Positions 52,430-62,751 are shown, counted from the stretch's first letter. The stretch: 64,000 bases of DNA from CAZLLE01 sp964560425 (GCA_964560425.1 CAZLLE010000103.1:22243-86242); one strand, 5' to 3'. Numbers and translations are program-made. Notes: generated by a model not told the origin, from the sequence alone.

Positions 52430-53637
52430 ACTTTGATCTAATTATACCCAGAGAGGGATCACATTGTGAAAAATTTGATTCAAAAGTTGAAAAATTTGGA
52501 ACAAACGATCTATTTCCACTATGGGTGGCAGATATGGATTTTGCCACTTCAAAAGCTATTCAAGAAGCTATTACAAAGAGAATAAAACATCCAATTTATG
52601 GATATACATCTTTTTACGAATTATACTTTGCAGCTATAAAATATTGGATGAACAAACAACATCAATGGCAAATATCAAATAGAGATATCATTCCAATCAA
52701 TGGAATCGTTCCAGCACTTAATCTAGCAGTAGAGCAGTTCACAAAAAAAGGTGATGGAGTTCTTATTCAAACACCAATCTATCCGCCATTTATGAATGCA
52801 ATCAAACACCAAAGCCGAGAGATATTAGAGAATCGACTTCAACTAATAAATGGAAGATATGAGATAGATTTTGTCGATTTTAGAGAGAAAATAAAAAGAG
52901 CAAAACTTTTTCTATTTTGCTCACCACACAATCCAACAGGAAGAGTATGGCAAAAAGATGAACTAGAGGAGATTGCAAAAATATGCTATGACTACAAAGT
53001 AACTATAATAAGTGATGAAGTTCATGCTGATCTAGTATATAGAGGACATAAACATACCCCTATTGCTATGTTGGAAAAAGCAAAAGATATTACAATCACA
53101 CTAAATGCACCATCCAAAACATTCAATGTTGCAGGAGTTGTAAATGCTTATGCAATAGCACAAAATAGCTCACTAAAGAGAAGATTTGAGGCAATTTTTA
53201 CAAAATATGCACTAATAAATCCAAATCCATTCTCAATAGAGATTACTATAGCAGCATATCGACAGAGTGGTCTTTGGCTAGATCAACTACAAAACTACCT
53301 AGAAGGGAACCTAAACTATCTCCTTCATCAACTAGAACAGACCCCAAAAATAAAACCAATCAAAGGGGAAGCTACATTTTTACTATGGCTAGATTGTAGA
53401 GATCTAAATCTAAATGACCATACTATGTCTAATTGGTTTATAAAAGAGGCAAAATTGGGACTAAATAGTGGTATTAGTTTTGGAGCTATTGGATCTGGAT
53501 TTATGAGAATTAATTTTGCACTTCCTCGCATTGTATTAAAATTAGCAATCAAAAATCTAAAAGATGCTTATGAAAAAAGGGAAAAAACACTTATAGAAAA
53601 AAGTATTGAGTTTCCATTCCTCAAGAAAGCTCCTTAG
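52426..53637 (+). CDS. PLP-dependent C-S lyase, likely OvoB-type (MalY/PatB family)
   Basis: A 403-residue class I/II PLP enzyme with LWVADMDFATSKAIQEAI at the start, FCSPHNPTGRVW, ISDEVHADLVY and the PLP lysine in APSKTFNVAGV (about 230). By family it is a MalY/PatB-like beta C-S lyase; because it follows ovoA with an ATGA overlap, the likely job is cleavage of 5-histidylcysteine sulfoxide to 5-thiohistidine. A general cystathionine lyase role is the alternative. It ends 17 bases inside the convergent uvrA. Confidence 0.85.
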   Translation: MNFDLIIPREGSHCEKFDSKVEKFGTNDLFPLWVADMDFATSKAIQEAITKRIKHPIYGYTSFYELYFAAIKYWMNKQHQWQISNRDIIPINGIVPALNLAVEQFTKKGDGVLIQTPIYPPFMNAIKHQSREILENRLQLINGRYEIDFVDFREKIKRAKLFLFCSPHNPTGRVWQKDELEEIAKICYDYKVTIISDEVHADLVYRGHKHTPIAMLEKAKDITITLNAPSKTFNVAGVVNAYAIAQNSSLKRRFEAIFTKYALINPNPFSIEITIAAYRQSGLWLDQLQNYLEGNLNYLLHQLEQTPKIKPIKGEATFLLWLDCRDLNLNDHTMSNWFIKEAKLGLNSGISFGAIGSGFMRINFALPRIVLKLAIKNLKDAYEKREKTLIEKSIEFPFLKKAP

Positions 53638-56431
53638 CCAAAAATTTTCCCGTATAACTACCACTTTTTTTATAATGCTTTGCTAAATCATAAGGAGAAC
53701 CAGTAGCAACTATTTTTCCTCCACCACTACCTCCTTCTGGTCCCATATCTATAATATAATCGGCATTTTTCACAATATCAAGATTATGTTCAATTACCAA
53801 TACACTATTACCAAGATCCGTTAAATGTTGCAAAACATTTACAAGCCTATCTACATCAGCAAAGTGTAACCCCGTAGTTGGTTCATCAAGAATATAGAGG
53901 GTATTTCCAGTATCTTTTTTACTTAGCTCTTTTGAAAGCTTAATCCTCTGAGCCTCTCCACCACTCAAAGTTGTGGCATTTTGTCCAAGAGTGATATATC
54001 CAAGTCCTACTTCATGAAGTGTATGTAGTTTTTGATAAATTTTTGGAATTGCTTTAAAAAACTCCAAAGCTTCATCTACATCCATGTGCAATACTTCAGA
54101 AATATTTTTACCACGATAAAATACCTCCAATGTTTGAGCATTATATCGTTTACCTTGACATGCATCGCATTTGACTTGAATATCTGGCAAAAAATGCATT
54201 TCGATTTTTATCTCTCCATCACCTTGACACTTTTCACATCTTCCACCTTTGACATTAAAGCTAAACCTTCCGATTTTATAGCCCCTAATCTCTGCCTCTT
54301 TAGTTTTGGAAAAGAGTAATCTTATCTCATCCATAACACCAGTATAAGTAGCTGGATTACTTCTAGGAGTACGACCAATAGGACTTTGATCAAGATATAT
54401 CACTTTATCCAACTGCTCCAATCCAAGACACTCTACACCCTCCACTTTTTTTACTTTTCTAGCACGATTAAGAAGCTCTTTGGCAACAGGCATAAGAGTT
54501 TGTAAAATAAGTGAACTTTTACCACTTCCGCTAACACCAGTAATACAAACCAAATTTGCAAGAGGAATTTTTACACTAAGATCTTCAAGATTATTAAGAG
54601 TAACGCCATTTACCTCTATCCACCTCTCCTGTTTTCTCCCTTTAAAATAATCAATTTTTTTACGCCCATATAGATAATCTGCTGTTAAAGTTTTAGCTTT
54701 TTTTAGCTCCTTTAAAACACCACTAAATACAACCTCACCCCCAAATTTACCAGCCTTAGGACCAATATCTATAATAAAATCAGCAGATTCAATAGTCTCT
54801 TTATCATGCTCTACAACTATTACGCTATTGCCTCTTTTTTGTAGATTTTTCAAAGTACGAATAAGTCTAAGTGTATCTCTCTCATGAAGCCCAATGCTAG
54901 GCTCATCTAATACATACATTACACCCGTAAGTCCACTTCCAATTTGTGAAGATATACGAATTCTTTGAGCCTCTCCTCCACTAATTGTTCTAGCATCTCT
55001 CCCCAAAGATATATAACCAAGTCCTACATCTACTAGAAAAAATAGTCTCTCTTGAAGCTCTTTTAAAATTGGTGCAGCAATAATAGATTGTTGTCTATTT
55101 AGGTGAGAAAAGTTTTTTTCATCTATATAAAACTGATAACTTTTATCAATTGGCATATCCAAAATAGAGGCTATACCCTCATCAGCAAATTTTACAGCTA
55201 AACTCTCTAGTTTAAGACGATGTCCACCACAACTATCACACACCTTTTCCGTCATATATTCGCCAAGTTCTCGCTCATCTTTGATCATATCATAAGCAAT
55301 TTTGACAACACCTTCAAACTTTCTTTTGAGATTATGGCGTTTCCATGTAAACTCTGCAAACTCTACTCCACCATGCAAAACCGCTTTTTTTTGATGTGAT
55401 TGTAGATCTTCAAATGGGATAGTTGTATCAATTTTTGAGGCATCACAAAAAGCCTTTAAAAATTTTGCATAATACCCCTTGTTAAAGCCATAAAAGAGTT
55501 TAACAGCTCCATTATCAATACTTAAGTGTTCATCAATCACTTTACGCATATCAATTACATATCTAATGCCCAAACCATCACAAACAGGACATGCACCTTT
55601 TGGAGAATTAAATGAAAAAGAGAGTGGTTCAAGTGGATCAAAAGAGATCTTACAATCAAAACATGCAAAGTGTTCACTATAGTGAATATGTTCACTCTCT
55701 AAATTAACCTCTTCATGATTTAATATATCTATCTCCAACTCACCATAACTCTCCTTGAGAGCTTTCTCTACATCTTCTGCAACTCTTTGACGATTATCCT
55801 CTTTTATAACAACCCTATCAACTACCAATTTGATTGTATGTTTTTTAGTTTTACTAAGCTCAATTTCATCATCAAGCCTCACCATAACACCATCAATCAT
55901 AGCTCGTACATAACCCTTTTGTCTCAATGACTCTATCAAATCATGAAAGCTTCCCTTTTTATCACGAATAAGGGGAGCTAATAGTACTGCTTTTGTACCA
56001 TTTGGAAGTTTTTGAACTTGTTTAATAATATCAGCCGCACTCATTTCAGAGATAGGTTTTCCACATTTATGACAATGTTGTTTTCCTACTCTTGCATATA
56101 AAAGTCGAAGATAGTCATAAATTTCGGTAATTGTTCCAACAGTAGAGCGTGGATTTTTGGAAGTTGTCTTTTGATCTATGGCAATAGCAGGAGTAAGCCC
56201 CTCAATCTTATCAATATCAGGCTTACCGATACGATCCAAAAACTGTCTAGCATAAGAGGATAAAGACTCTATATAACGCCTCTGCCCCTCTGCATAGAGA
56301 GTATCAAATGCCAATGTACTTTTACCACTGCCACTAAGACCTGTAATAACAACTAACTCATTTTTGGGAATCTCAATATTTATCGATTTTAGATTATTTT
56401 CTCTAGCCCCATAAACTTTGATTTTATCCAT
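53621..56431 (-). CDS. uvrA: Excinuclease ABC subunit A
   Basis: A 936-residue damage-recognition ATPase. Walker A motifs are GLSGSGKST (about 31) and GVSGSGKSS (about 632); signatures ISGGEAQRIRI and LSGGEAQRIKL; zinc sites at CFDCKISFD..CPVC (about 270) and CEKCQGDGEIKIEMHF..CDAC. The N-terminal 60 residues include YARQFLDRIGKP. Length is standard. It is convergent with the C-S lyase and 2 bases downstream of the TauE-like gene. Confidence 0.97.
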   Translation of the reverse strand: MDKIKVYGARENNLKSINIEIPKNELVVITGLSGSGKSTLAFDTLYAEGQRRYIESLSSYARQFLDRIGKPDIDKIEGLTPAIAIDQKTTSKNPRSTVGTITEIYDYLRLLYARVGKQHCHKCGKPISEMSAADIIKQVQKLPNGTKAVLLAPLIRDKKGSFHDLIESLRQKGYVRAMIDGVMVRLDDEIELSKTKKHTIKLVVDRVVIKEDNRQRVAEDVEKALKESYGELEIDILNHEEVNLESEHIHYSEHFACFDCKISFDPLEPLSFSFNSPKGACPVCDGLGIRYVIDMRKVIDEHLSIDNGAVKLFYGFNKGYYAKFLKAFCDASKIDTTIPFEDLQSHQKKAVLHGGVEFAEFTWKRHNLKRKFEGVVKIAYDMIKDERELGEYMTEKVCDSCGGHRLKLESLAVKFADEGIASILDMPIDKSYQFYIDEKNFSHLNRQQSIIAAPILKELQERLFFLVDVGLGYISLGRDARTISGGEAQRIRISSQIGSGLTGVMYVLDEPSIGLHERDTLRLIRTLKNLQKRGNSVIVVEHDKETIESADFIIDIGPKAGKFGGEVVFSGVLKELKKAKTLTADYLYGRKKIDYFKGRKQERWIEVNGVTLNNLEDLSVKIPLANLVCITGVSGSGKSSLILQTLMPVAKELLNRARKVKKVEGVECLGLEQLDKVIYLDQSPIGRTPRSNPATYTGVMDEIRLLFSKTKEAEIRGYKIGRFSFNVKGGRCEKCQGDGEIKIEMHFLPDIQVKCDACQGKRYNAQTLEVFYRGKNISEVLHMDVDEALEFFKAIPKIYQKLHTLHEVGLGYITLGQNATTLSGGEAQRIKLSKELSKKDTGNTLYILDEPTTGLHFADVDRLVNVLQHLTDLGNSVLVIEHNLDIVKNADYIIDMGPEGGSGGGKIVATGSPYDLAKHYKKSGSYTGKFLAKELS

Positions 56432-56433
56432 AT

Positions 56434-57165
56434 CTACACCAATTTATTTACAATAAGTGCTAAAATTATAAAATTCAAAATTAAGATAAGATTTTTATGC
56501 CGTTTAGGGTCAGTTTTGTGAGCCAAGTGTATACCCAAAAATACACCAATCAAGGAGGCTATACCAATAATCAACCCACTATTATAATCAATATATCCAT
56601 AAGTAGATAGACTAATCAGACCAGCAGTAGATGAAAAAACTACAAAAAATAGAGCAGAAGAGACAGCCTCTTTAATTGGATAGTGAAGCATTCCCACCAT
56701 AATTGGAGTCAACAATAAAGCCCCCCCAATACCTACGCTTGTAGCAAAGATACCAATCATTATACCAATAATAAAAAAGAGAACTCTATTTTCAATAGGT
56801 TTTTTATCAGATATAGCAGGAGCATTAAAAAAGCGATAAATAGCAAAAATAATTACACCCAAGAGAATGTAAGTTAATGTTTGAGAAGAGAGGAGATGGA
56901 CAATATAACCACTCAACAAACCACCAAAAAAGCCACCAATACCAAAAAATATTGTACTAGATACCTTGAGTGAACCTTTTTTATAGTTAAGGTAAGAGCC
57001 AAAATAGGAGCTAAAGACCATCTGAACCACAGAGATACCGATAGCTTCTTTGATATCAAACCCCATATAAAGCAAGATTGGTACAAGAATTGTCCCACCA
57101 CCAACTCCAAAAAAACCAGAAATTGCTCCAACAAATATACCAATTAATATTAGTTCAAATACCAT
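56434..57165 (-). CDS. TauE/SafE-family membrane exporter
   Basis: A 243-residue protein with about eight helices and the family's twin repeats: AISGFFGVGGGTILVPILL near the start and FATSVGIGGALLLTPIMV in the second half. Members export sulfite, sulfoacetate or other sulfur compounds. The substrate is not known here. A 98-base gap separates it from the divergent fliN, with a short CTCTCT...AGAGAG hairpin. Confidence 0.85.
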   Translation of the reverse strand: MVFELILIGIFVGAISGFFGVGGGTILVPILLYMGFDIKEAIGISVVQMVFSSYFGSYLNYKKGSLKVSSTIFFGIGGFFGGLLSGYIVHLLSSQTLTYILLGVIIFAIYRFFNAPAISDKKPIENRVLFFIIGIMIGIFATSVGIGGALLLTPIMVGMLHYPIKEAVSSALFFVVFSSTAGLISLSTYGYIDYNSGLIIGIASLIGVFLGIHLAHKTDPKRHKNLILILNFIILALIVNKLV

Positions 57166-57226
57166 AATAAACCTCTCTAAAAGAAGAGAGATTGTACAAA
57201 AAAGGTTCTTAATACCTAGTGAGAGG

Positions 57227-57232
57227 TATAAT
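57227..57232 (+). promoter_or_regulatory. -10 box of fliN
   Basis: TATAAT, 31 bases before the fliN ATG; sequence further upstream has no clear -35. No sigma-54 GG/GC pair was found, which would be normal for some flagellar genes. The ATG follows AGAGAG. Confidence 0.4.
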
Positions 57233-57263
57233 TTAAAAATTTATTTAACTAGAGAGAAAAAAC

Positions 57264-57593
57264 ATGGAAGAAGAGAATCAAAAAGAGTTAGATAACATGA
57301 TGGATGAAAATGGTCATATTGTTATTAATTATGAAAAGTTGGTGGACATATCTGTCACTCTTGTTACAGACTTAGGTTCTACTACACTCAAAACAAAAGA
57401 GTACCTAAAATTAAAAAAAGGCTCAGTCATAGATCTACAAAAACCAGCAGGTGAAAGCGTAGAGATATATGTAAACAATAAAATCATCGGAAAAGGTGAG
57501 GTTATGGTATATGAAGATAACCTTGCAGTGAGGATAAATGAGATATTAGATTCTAGTGCAATCATTCAATATTTGAGAAAAGAGAAGATATGA
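57264..57593 (+). CDS. fliN: Flagellar motor switch protein FliN
   Basis: A 109-residue SpoA-domain protein of the flagellar C-ring. The core runs VDISVTLVTDLGSTTLKTKEYLKLKKGSVIDLQKPAGESVEIYVNN and continues with KGEVMVYEDNLAVRINEI. The acidic N terminus (MEEENQKELDNM) is typical. No other flagellar genes are next to it except the gene overlapping it by 4 bases. Confidence 0.93.
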   Translation: MEEENQKELDNMMDENGHIVINYEKLVDISVTLVTDLGSTTLKTKEYLKLKKGSVIDLQKPAGESVEIYVNNKIIGKGEVMVYEDNLAVRINEILDSSAIIQYLRKEKI

Positions 57594-58723
57594 GATATCT
57601 AACTCTTTTAATAATATTAAATACATTTTTATGGAGTGCAAACCTTACAAAACATAGAATTTCAGAATCTGAAGATAGAGTAGATATCATGCTCTATTTT
57701 GATACCCCCTATGACAGACAGATTATCAAAAAGCGAGAATCTAACTCAATACTTATAATACTCCCCCAAGTAAAATCAAAATACAAAATATCCAACCATA
57801 TTAATTCATCAATTATTCAAAGTTTCAAAGCAATCTCTTATAAAAACCAAACTATGTTAGAACTACATGGTGCAGATAAATTTAGCGTTAATGCAATGAG
57901 TACAATAGACAACTATGGATTAAGATTGAGAGTAGAACCTCTTTTAGAGACAAGTACAAAGTTATATCCAAATAAAAACAAAACACAAAATAGAGTAACT
58001 GAATTTAGAACAAAAGACGATACAGATATGGTAAGTGAATCTATTAAAGTTCTTTTAGCTCTTTTTTGGGTTTTTGCAGCACTTTTTTTACTCAAAACTT
58101 GGGTTGCAAAAAAAAGAGGTAAAGATATAGATATATCAAAATGGTTTCCAAAAAAAACTAAAGAAAAAGTTAAAACTAAAGAGATTCAAGAAGTTAAAAA
58201 AGAGCTAAAAGAGAAAAAAGAGGAACCCAAAAAAGAGGAGAAAAAAACAGATGAAGTCATCATAGTAGAAGCTAAAAAAGAGGAGAAAAAAATTACTGAA
58301 GTTGTTGCAAAACCAAAACAAGAGGAGAAAAAAGCCACTGAAGTTGTTGCAAAACCAAAACAAGAGGAGAAAAAAGCCACTGAAATTGTTGCAAAACCAA
58401 AACAAGAAGAGAAAAAATCGCCACCTCCCGAAGATCCCTTTCAAATAGTATTTCAAAAACATATTGATAAACAAAATACAGTTTCACTATTAGAATACAA
58501 TGGAAATAACTATCTAATCCTTACAGGAAATACAAATATGCTACTAGAGATGAATGCAAAAACACAAGCAGGATTACAAGGACATGATCAAGAAATTCAA
58601 AATATACTAAAACAAAACGATAAAAATTTTAATGATTTTATACAATTACAAAATACAAAGTTTAATGAATATAAAAGGAAAGCAAGTCAAGATGCCCCTA
58701 TTAAAATAGGAGCATCTTCATAA
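57590..58723 (+). CDS. Membrane protein next to fliN, FliO-like with an AMIN-like N-terminus
   Basis: A 377-residue protein. A signal-like segment (about 1-16) precedes a periplasmic beta region (about 20-115, NLTKHRISESEDRVDIMLYFDTP) that resembles AMIN-type domains. One membrane helix is at about 150-167, followed by a Lys/Glu-rich segment with three 14-residue repeats and a C-terminal domain with SLLEYNGNNYLILTGNTNMLLEMN, reminiscent of FliO. FliO helps assemble the FliP export gate. The FliO reading rests on the fliN neighbour and topology and is tentative. Confidence 0.6.
   Translation: MRYLTLLIILNTFLWSANLTKHRISESEDRVDIMLYFDTPYDRQIIKKRESNSILIILPQVKSKYKISNHINSSIIQSFKAISYKNQTMLELHGADKFSVNAMSTIDNYGLRLRVEPLLETSTKLYPNKNKTQNRVTEFRTKDDTDMVSESIKVLLALFWVFAALFLLKTWVAKKRGKDIDISKWFPKKTKEKVKTKEIQEVKKELKEKKEEPKKEEKKTDEVIIVEAKKEEKKITEVVAKPKQEEKKATEVVAKPKQEEKKATEIVAKPKQEEKKSPPPEDPFQIVFQKHIDKQNTVSLLEYNGNNYLILTGNTNMLLEMNAKTQAGLQGHDQEIQNILKQNDKNFNDFIQLQNTKFNEYKRKASQDAPIKIGASS
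58295..58420 (+). repeat. Three 42-bp tandem repeats coding TEVVAKPKQEEKKA
   Basis: Units at 58295-58336, 58337-58378 and 58379-58420; the first two are identical or nearly so, the third has several changes. They lie in frame within the Lys/Glu-rich linker of the FliO-like gene. Copy number could vary between strains without breaking the reading frame. Confidence 0.9.
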
Positions 58724-58728
58724 AATTA

Positions 58729-59100
58729 TTATTGTTGAGAGATTAAAAAACCCTGCTGAACTTTAGGTTTACTATCTAAAAATGGAAATATCTTCTCTAC
58801 AAATGTTTTATGAGTAAACTTCTTTTGCTCTTTTTGTAGTTTAGCTTCTAATTTTTTTGCTCTATCTTTTTTGCCAAACCAATAAGAAGCTTGATCTGGG
58901 TCATAAGCTACACCAAGACCATTATTCAATAACACACCCAAGTTTTGCTGTGCAATAAAATCATCACACATAGCCGCTTTAGTAAAACTATTTGCTGCTG
59001 CCTCATAGTTTTCTACCTTCACTTGTTCTAAGCCATTTTCCAACTCTCCTGCTACTAAAGAGAAAGAAAATGCTACAACCAATATAATAAAATATTTCAT
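58729..59100 (-). CDS. Small exported Sel1/TPR-like protein
   Basis: A 123-residue protein with a signal peptide at about 1-17 (FIILVVAFSFSLVAG) and one TPR/Sel1-like unit (ENYEAAANSFTKAAMCDDFIAQQNLGVLLNNGLGVAYDPDQASYWF). One unit alone cannot form a full Sel1 superhelix, so it is probably a partner-binding fragment. It is convergent with the FliO-like gene and downstream of metH by 106 bases. Function unknown. Confidence 0.65.
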   Translation of the reverse strand: MKYFIILVVAFSFSLVAGELENGLEQVKVENYEAAANSFTKAAMCDDFIAQQNLGVLLNNGLGVAYDPDQASYWFGKKDRAKKLEAKLQKEQKKFTHKTFVEKIFPFLDSKPKVQQGFLISQQ

Positions 59101-59206
59101 ATTAACACCTTGTAAATTTACAATTAGTATATCGGCAATTCCTTTAATAAAATTTAGGAATAATTAACTAAATTTTTCAATGTTTTTTTTAAAAATATTC
59201 AATTTT

Positions 59207-62200
59207 TTAAATTGCAAAATAGAGTGCTTCTTTGTGATGAACTACCAAAGCACTAGTAGTTTGCTCTGGATGCATCTGAAAAGTTTCACCCAAAACCACT
59301 CCAAACTCTTCGGGTTTTAATAGATCAAAAATCACTCTATTATCACTAAGTTCAGGACAAGCAGCATATCCAAAGGAGTATCTAGCTCCTTGATATCTAG
59401 CCATCTTAACATCTCTTAAACTATGCCCCTCATTTTGAGCAATATTAAGCTCTAATCTAATCTGTTTGTGAATCACCTCAGCCAAAGCCTCTGCCAAATC
59501 AACACTCATGCCATGAAGATAGTGATAATCTGTAAATTTCCCCTCATCATAAAGCTCTTTTTCTACAATACTAAATTTATCCCCTGCACTAGCAAGTGTA
59601 AAAGCTATCACATCATGACGGTCACTTCTAAAATAATCAGCCAAACAACGGTGAGGTTTTCTAGTCTGTCTTGGAAATTTTATTCTGTATTTTGCTCTTT
59701 CTCTCACCACTTCTAATGGCTCATGATTAATCTCTTGATCATTAAACCAACCTTCACTCTCATCAAATATAAGAAGGTAATCGCCATCACTTCTACATGG
59801 ATAGTATCCATAAAGTTTTACAGGCTGATAGATATCTTTTTTCAAAATTTCACTTTTTAGTTTTTCATAAAGAGGCCAAAGCTTATCATCTATCTGTTTT
59901 TGCTTCTCCTCTTTACTCATACCTTTTCCTGCATATCCCCATCTTTGAGAAAATAGTAATTTATGATTAATCCAATCAAAAGTAATCTCTTTGACCTTAG
60001 CATCAAGCACTCTTCTACCCCAAAATGGCGGATTTGGTATAGTGATATCACGAGAAGGCATTTTGATATCTTCAAAATTTGGCATAATTACCTCTTTTTT
60101 CTCTTTGATAACTATCTCTTTGTCATTGACCTTATCGGATCCAAGAGAGGTATCTAGCTCTCCACCCTCCTCTATTCTACTCATAGCTACAATACCATCA
60201 AAAGCATCTCTACAATAGAATATTGATCCATCATATTTAGGACGACAAAACTCATCAACAAACTTTCTAGTCAACGCAGCACCACCCAAAAGCACAGGAG
60301 CATTAATACCAGCTTTTTTTAACTCTTGCATATTTTCCATCATAACAGCAGTTGATTTTACCAACAATCCGCTCATGCCAATAGCATCAGCTTGATATTT
60401 ATTAAATGCTTCAATAAATTGTGAAATATCAGCTTTGATACCTATATTTATTACCTTAAAACCATTGTTTGAGAGGATAATATCTACAAGATTTTTACCA
60501 ACATCATGAACATCACCTTTAACTGTTCCAATAATAAGCGTAGTTTGACTCTCCTTCTCCTTTTTTGGTAGATATGGATTTAGAAAATCTACAGAAGTTT
60601 TCATAGTTTCAGCAGATTGAAGCACAAAAGGGAGTTGCATCTTTCCACTTCCAAAAAGCTCTCCTACCTCTTTCATAGCATTTATCAAGATTTCATTTAC
60701 TATTTTTTCAGGCTCAATCTCATCTTTTGCACTAAACAAAAGCTCCAACATTCTCTCTTTATCTCCATCAAGAAGAAGTTGGTGAAGTTTTTCTTGAGTA
60801 TTAAGGGCATTAAATGCTTCATCTTCTGCATCTTTATCAATCTCTTTTGCATCTGCAAAATAGTCTATAAATTTAAATAGAGGATCACCATCTTCTCTAT
60901 TATTAAATAGTAAATCTTCACAAACTTTAATATCCTCTTGACTCATTTTGTGCATAGGAATTGTATTTTTGACATTTACAATAGCCATACTCAATCCAGC
61001 TTTGACACAGTGATACAAAAATACAGAGTTTAGATATTCACGAGATAACTTATCCAAACCAAAAGAGATATTAGATACACCAAGAACAAATCCAACTTCA
61101 GGGTGCATTGAGTGAAACTCTTTGATAGCCTCTATTACTTCAATAGCAGCAGTAAAATACTCCTCATCACCACTACCAACAGTAAAAGTAAGAAGATCAA
61201 ATACCAAATCTCTAGGGTCTAATTCATGACGATCCACACAAAGATCATAAATCCTTTGTGCAATTCTTACTTTATCATCTTTGGTTTTTGCCATTCCTAC
61301 TTCATCAATAGTAAGACATACTAATGCCGTTCCATATCGTTTGGCTAATCTACAAACCTCATCAAACTTCTCTTCACCATCTTCAAGATTTACAGAGTTG
61401 ATAATAGGTCGCCCACCAATCTGTTTGAGTCCCGTCTCTACAATTTTGGTAACAGTAGAATCAACCATCAAAGGTAAAGTAATCTTTTGAGCATACAAAG
61501 ATGAGATAATTTGCATATCTTTTGTCTCATCTCTCCCTGCAAACCCTACAGAAATATCAATACCATGAGCTCCACTTCTCACTTGTTGTTGACCAACAGA
61601 GAGAGTCCCCTCATAATCCTCAGCCAATAAAAGCTCTCTAAATGCCTTTGAACCTGTAGCATTACTCCGCTCTCCAATCAGAAATGGAGCAGGATCTTGT
61701 AGAAGTTCTTTTGTCTCAAAAAGTGAAGCTAGAGCTTTAGGATGTGAACCTTTTGGAGGTTTTGGAATATCTGATTCTATAAGCTTTGATAGTTCCAAAA
61801 TATGTTGAGGAGTAGTACCACAACACCCACCCAAAAGAGCAACACCATCAAATTCTAAAAAACTCTTTTGAAAATTACTAAACTCATTAGGACCCATAGG
61901 ATAAAAAGTATGCCCTCCTCTATTTTGAGGAAGTCCCGCATTTGCATGAACACTAATTGGCTTATTCCAAACCTCACTCAAACTCTTGACATGTTTTTTG
62001 ACCTGCTCAGGACCTGTACCACAATTAAACCCCAATGACAAAATATCAAACGGCTCCATAATCGTCGCAATAGTCCTAGCATCAGTACCAATAAGCATAC
62101 TTCCACTAAGCTCAATAGTAACAGATACCATAATAGGGATATCTCTATTTTTCTCTCTTGCCATATCTTCACAAGCATGAAGAGCAGCTTTGATCTGCAA

Positions 62201-62686
62201 CGGATCTTGACAAGTCTCCAACAAAAACAGATCAGCCCCACCATCAATCAAGCCACTAGCTGCAATTTTATAACCATCATACATCTCATCATAACCAATA
62301 TGCCCAAGACTAGGAAGTTTAGTCCCCGGTCCCAAATCACCAGCCACAAAACGAGGCTTATTATCACTACTAAACTCTTCACAAGCCTCTTTGACGACCT
62401 TTGCACCAGCATAAGCCAACTCATAAGTACGATCTCCAATATCATAATCATCCAAAACCCAAGGAATCGCCCCAAAAGTATTGGTTTTGATAATATCCGC
62501 ACCAGCTTTGAGATAAGCTTTATGAATCTTACTTATCCCCTCACTAAATGTTACATTCAAAAGCTCATTACACCCCTCGTTACCTTCCCAAGCACTTTGA
62601 GGAATATCCAAGTTTTGAATCTGCGTACCCATTGCCCCATCAAGAACAAGAACCCTACTTTTAATTAAATCTTTTATATTTTTCAA
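59207..62686 (-). CDS. metH: Cobalamin-dependent methionine synthase
   Basis: A 1159-residue enzyme transferring methyl from methyltetrahydrofolate to homocysteine. Modules in order: homocysteine domain (about 1-320, LLGGCCGTTPQHI zinc ligands), pterin domain (about 330-610, RSNATGSKAF), cap and B12 domain (about 640-880, with GDVHDVGKN, the DxHxxG cobalamin histidine) and activation domain (about 900-1159, with RYSFGYAACPELSD). The start is TTG 62686 after GAGAAG. It would use the corrinoid whose ring is completed by the genes at 24627-28278. Confidence 0.96.
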   Translation of the reverse strand: MKNIKDLIKSRVLVLDGAMGTQIQNLDIPQSAWEGNEGCNELLNVTFSEGISKIHKAYLKAGADIIKTNTFGAIPWVLDDYDIGDRTYELAYAGAKVVKEACEEFSSDNKPRFVAGDLGPGTKLPSLGHIGYDEMYDGYKIAASGLIDGGADLFLLETCQDPLQIKAALHACEDMAREKNRDIPIMVSVTIELSGSMLIGTDARTIATIMEPFDILSLGFNCGTGPEQVKKHVKSLSEVWNKPISVHANAGLPQNRGGHTFYPMGPNEFSNFQKSFLEFDGVALLGGCCGTTPQHILELSKLIESDIPKPPKGSHPKALASLFETKELLQDPAPFLIGERSNATGSKAFRELLLAEDYEGTLSVGQQQVRSGAHGIDISVGFAGRDETKDMQIISSLYAQKITLPLMVDSTVTKIVETGLKQIGGRPIINSVNLEDGEEKFDEVCRLAKRYGTALVCLTIDEVGMAKTKDDKVRIAQRIYDLCVDRHELDPRDLVFDLLTFTVGSGDEEYFTAAIEVIEAIKEFHSMHPEVGFVLGVSNISFGLDKLSREYLNSVFLYHCVKAGLSMAIVNVKNTIPMHKMSQEDIKVCEDLLFNNREDGDPLFKFIDYFADAKEIDKDAEDEAFNALNTQEKLHQLLLDGDKERMLELLFSAKDEIEPEKIVNEILINAMKEVGELFGSGKMQLPFVLQSAETMKTSVDFLNPYLPKKEKESQTTLIIGTVKGDVHDVGKNLVDIILSNNGFKVINIGIKADISQFIEAFNKYQADAIGMSGLLVKSTAVMMENMQELKKAGINAPVLLGGAALTRKFVDEFCRPKYDGSIFYCRDAFDGIVAMSRIEEGGELDTSLGSDKVNDKEIVIKEKKEVIMPNFEDIKMPSRDITIPNPPFWGRRVLDAKVKEITFDWINHKLLFSQRWGYAGKGMSKEEKQKQIDDKLWPLYEKLKSEILKKDIYQPVKLYGYYPCRSDGDYLLIFDESEGWFNDQEINHEPLEVVRERAKYRIKFPRQTRKPHRCLADYFRSDRHDVIAFTLASAGDKFSIVEKELYDEGKFTDYHYLHGMSVDLAEALAEVIHKQIRLELNIAQNEGHSLRDVKMARYQGARYSFGYAACPELSDNRVIFDLLKPEEFGVVLGETFQMHPEQTTSALVVHHKEALYFAI

Positions 62687-62751
62687 CTATACTTCTCTCT
62701 AATAATATTATTTTTATTAAATATTTTAACACATTTTGTATAGGAAAACAC

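Noticed and set aside
58295..58420. CRISPR-like array at the 42-bp repeats
   Set aside because: The units are tandem without spacers, stay in frame and code a Lys/Glu-rich linker.
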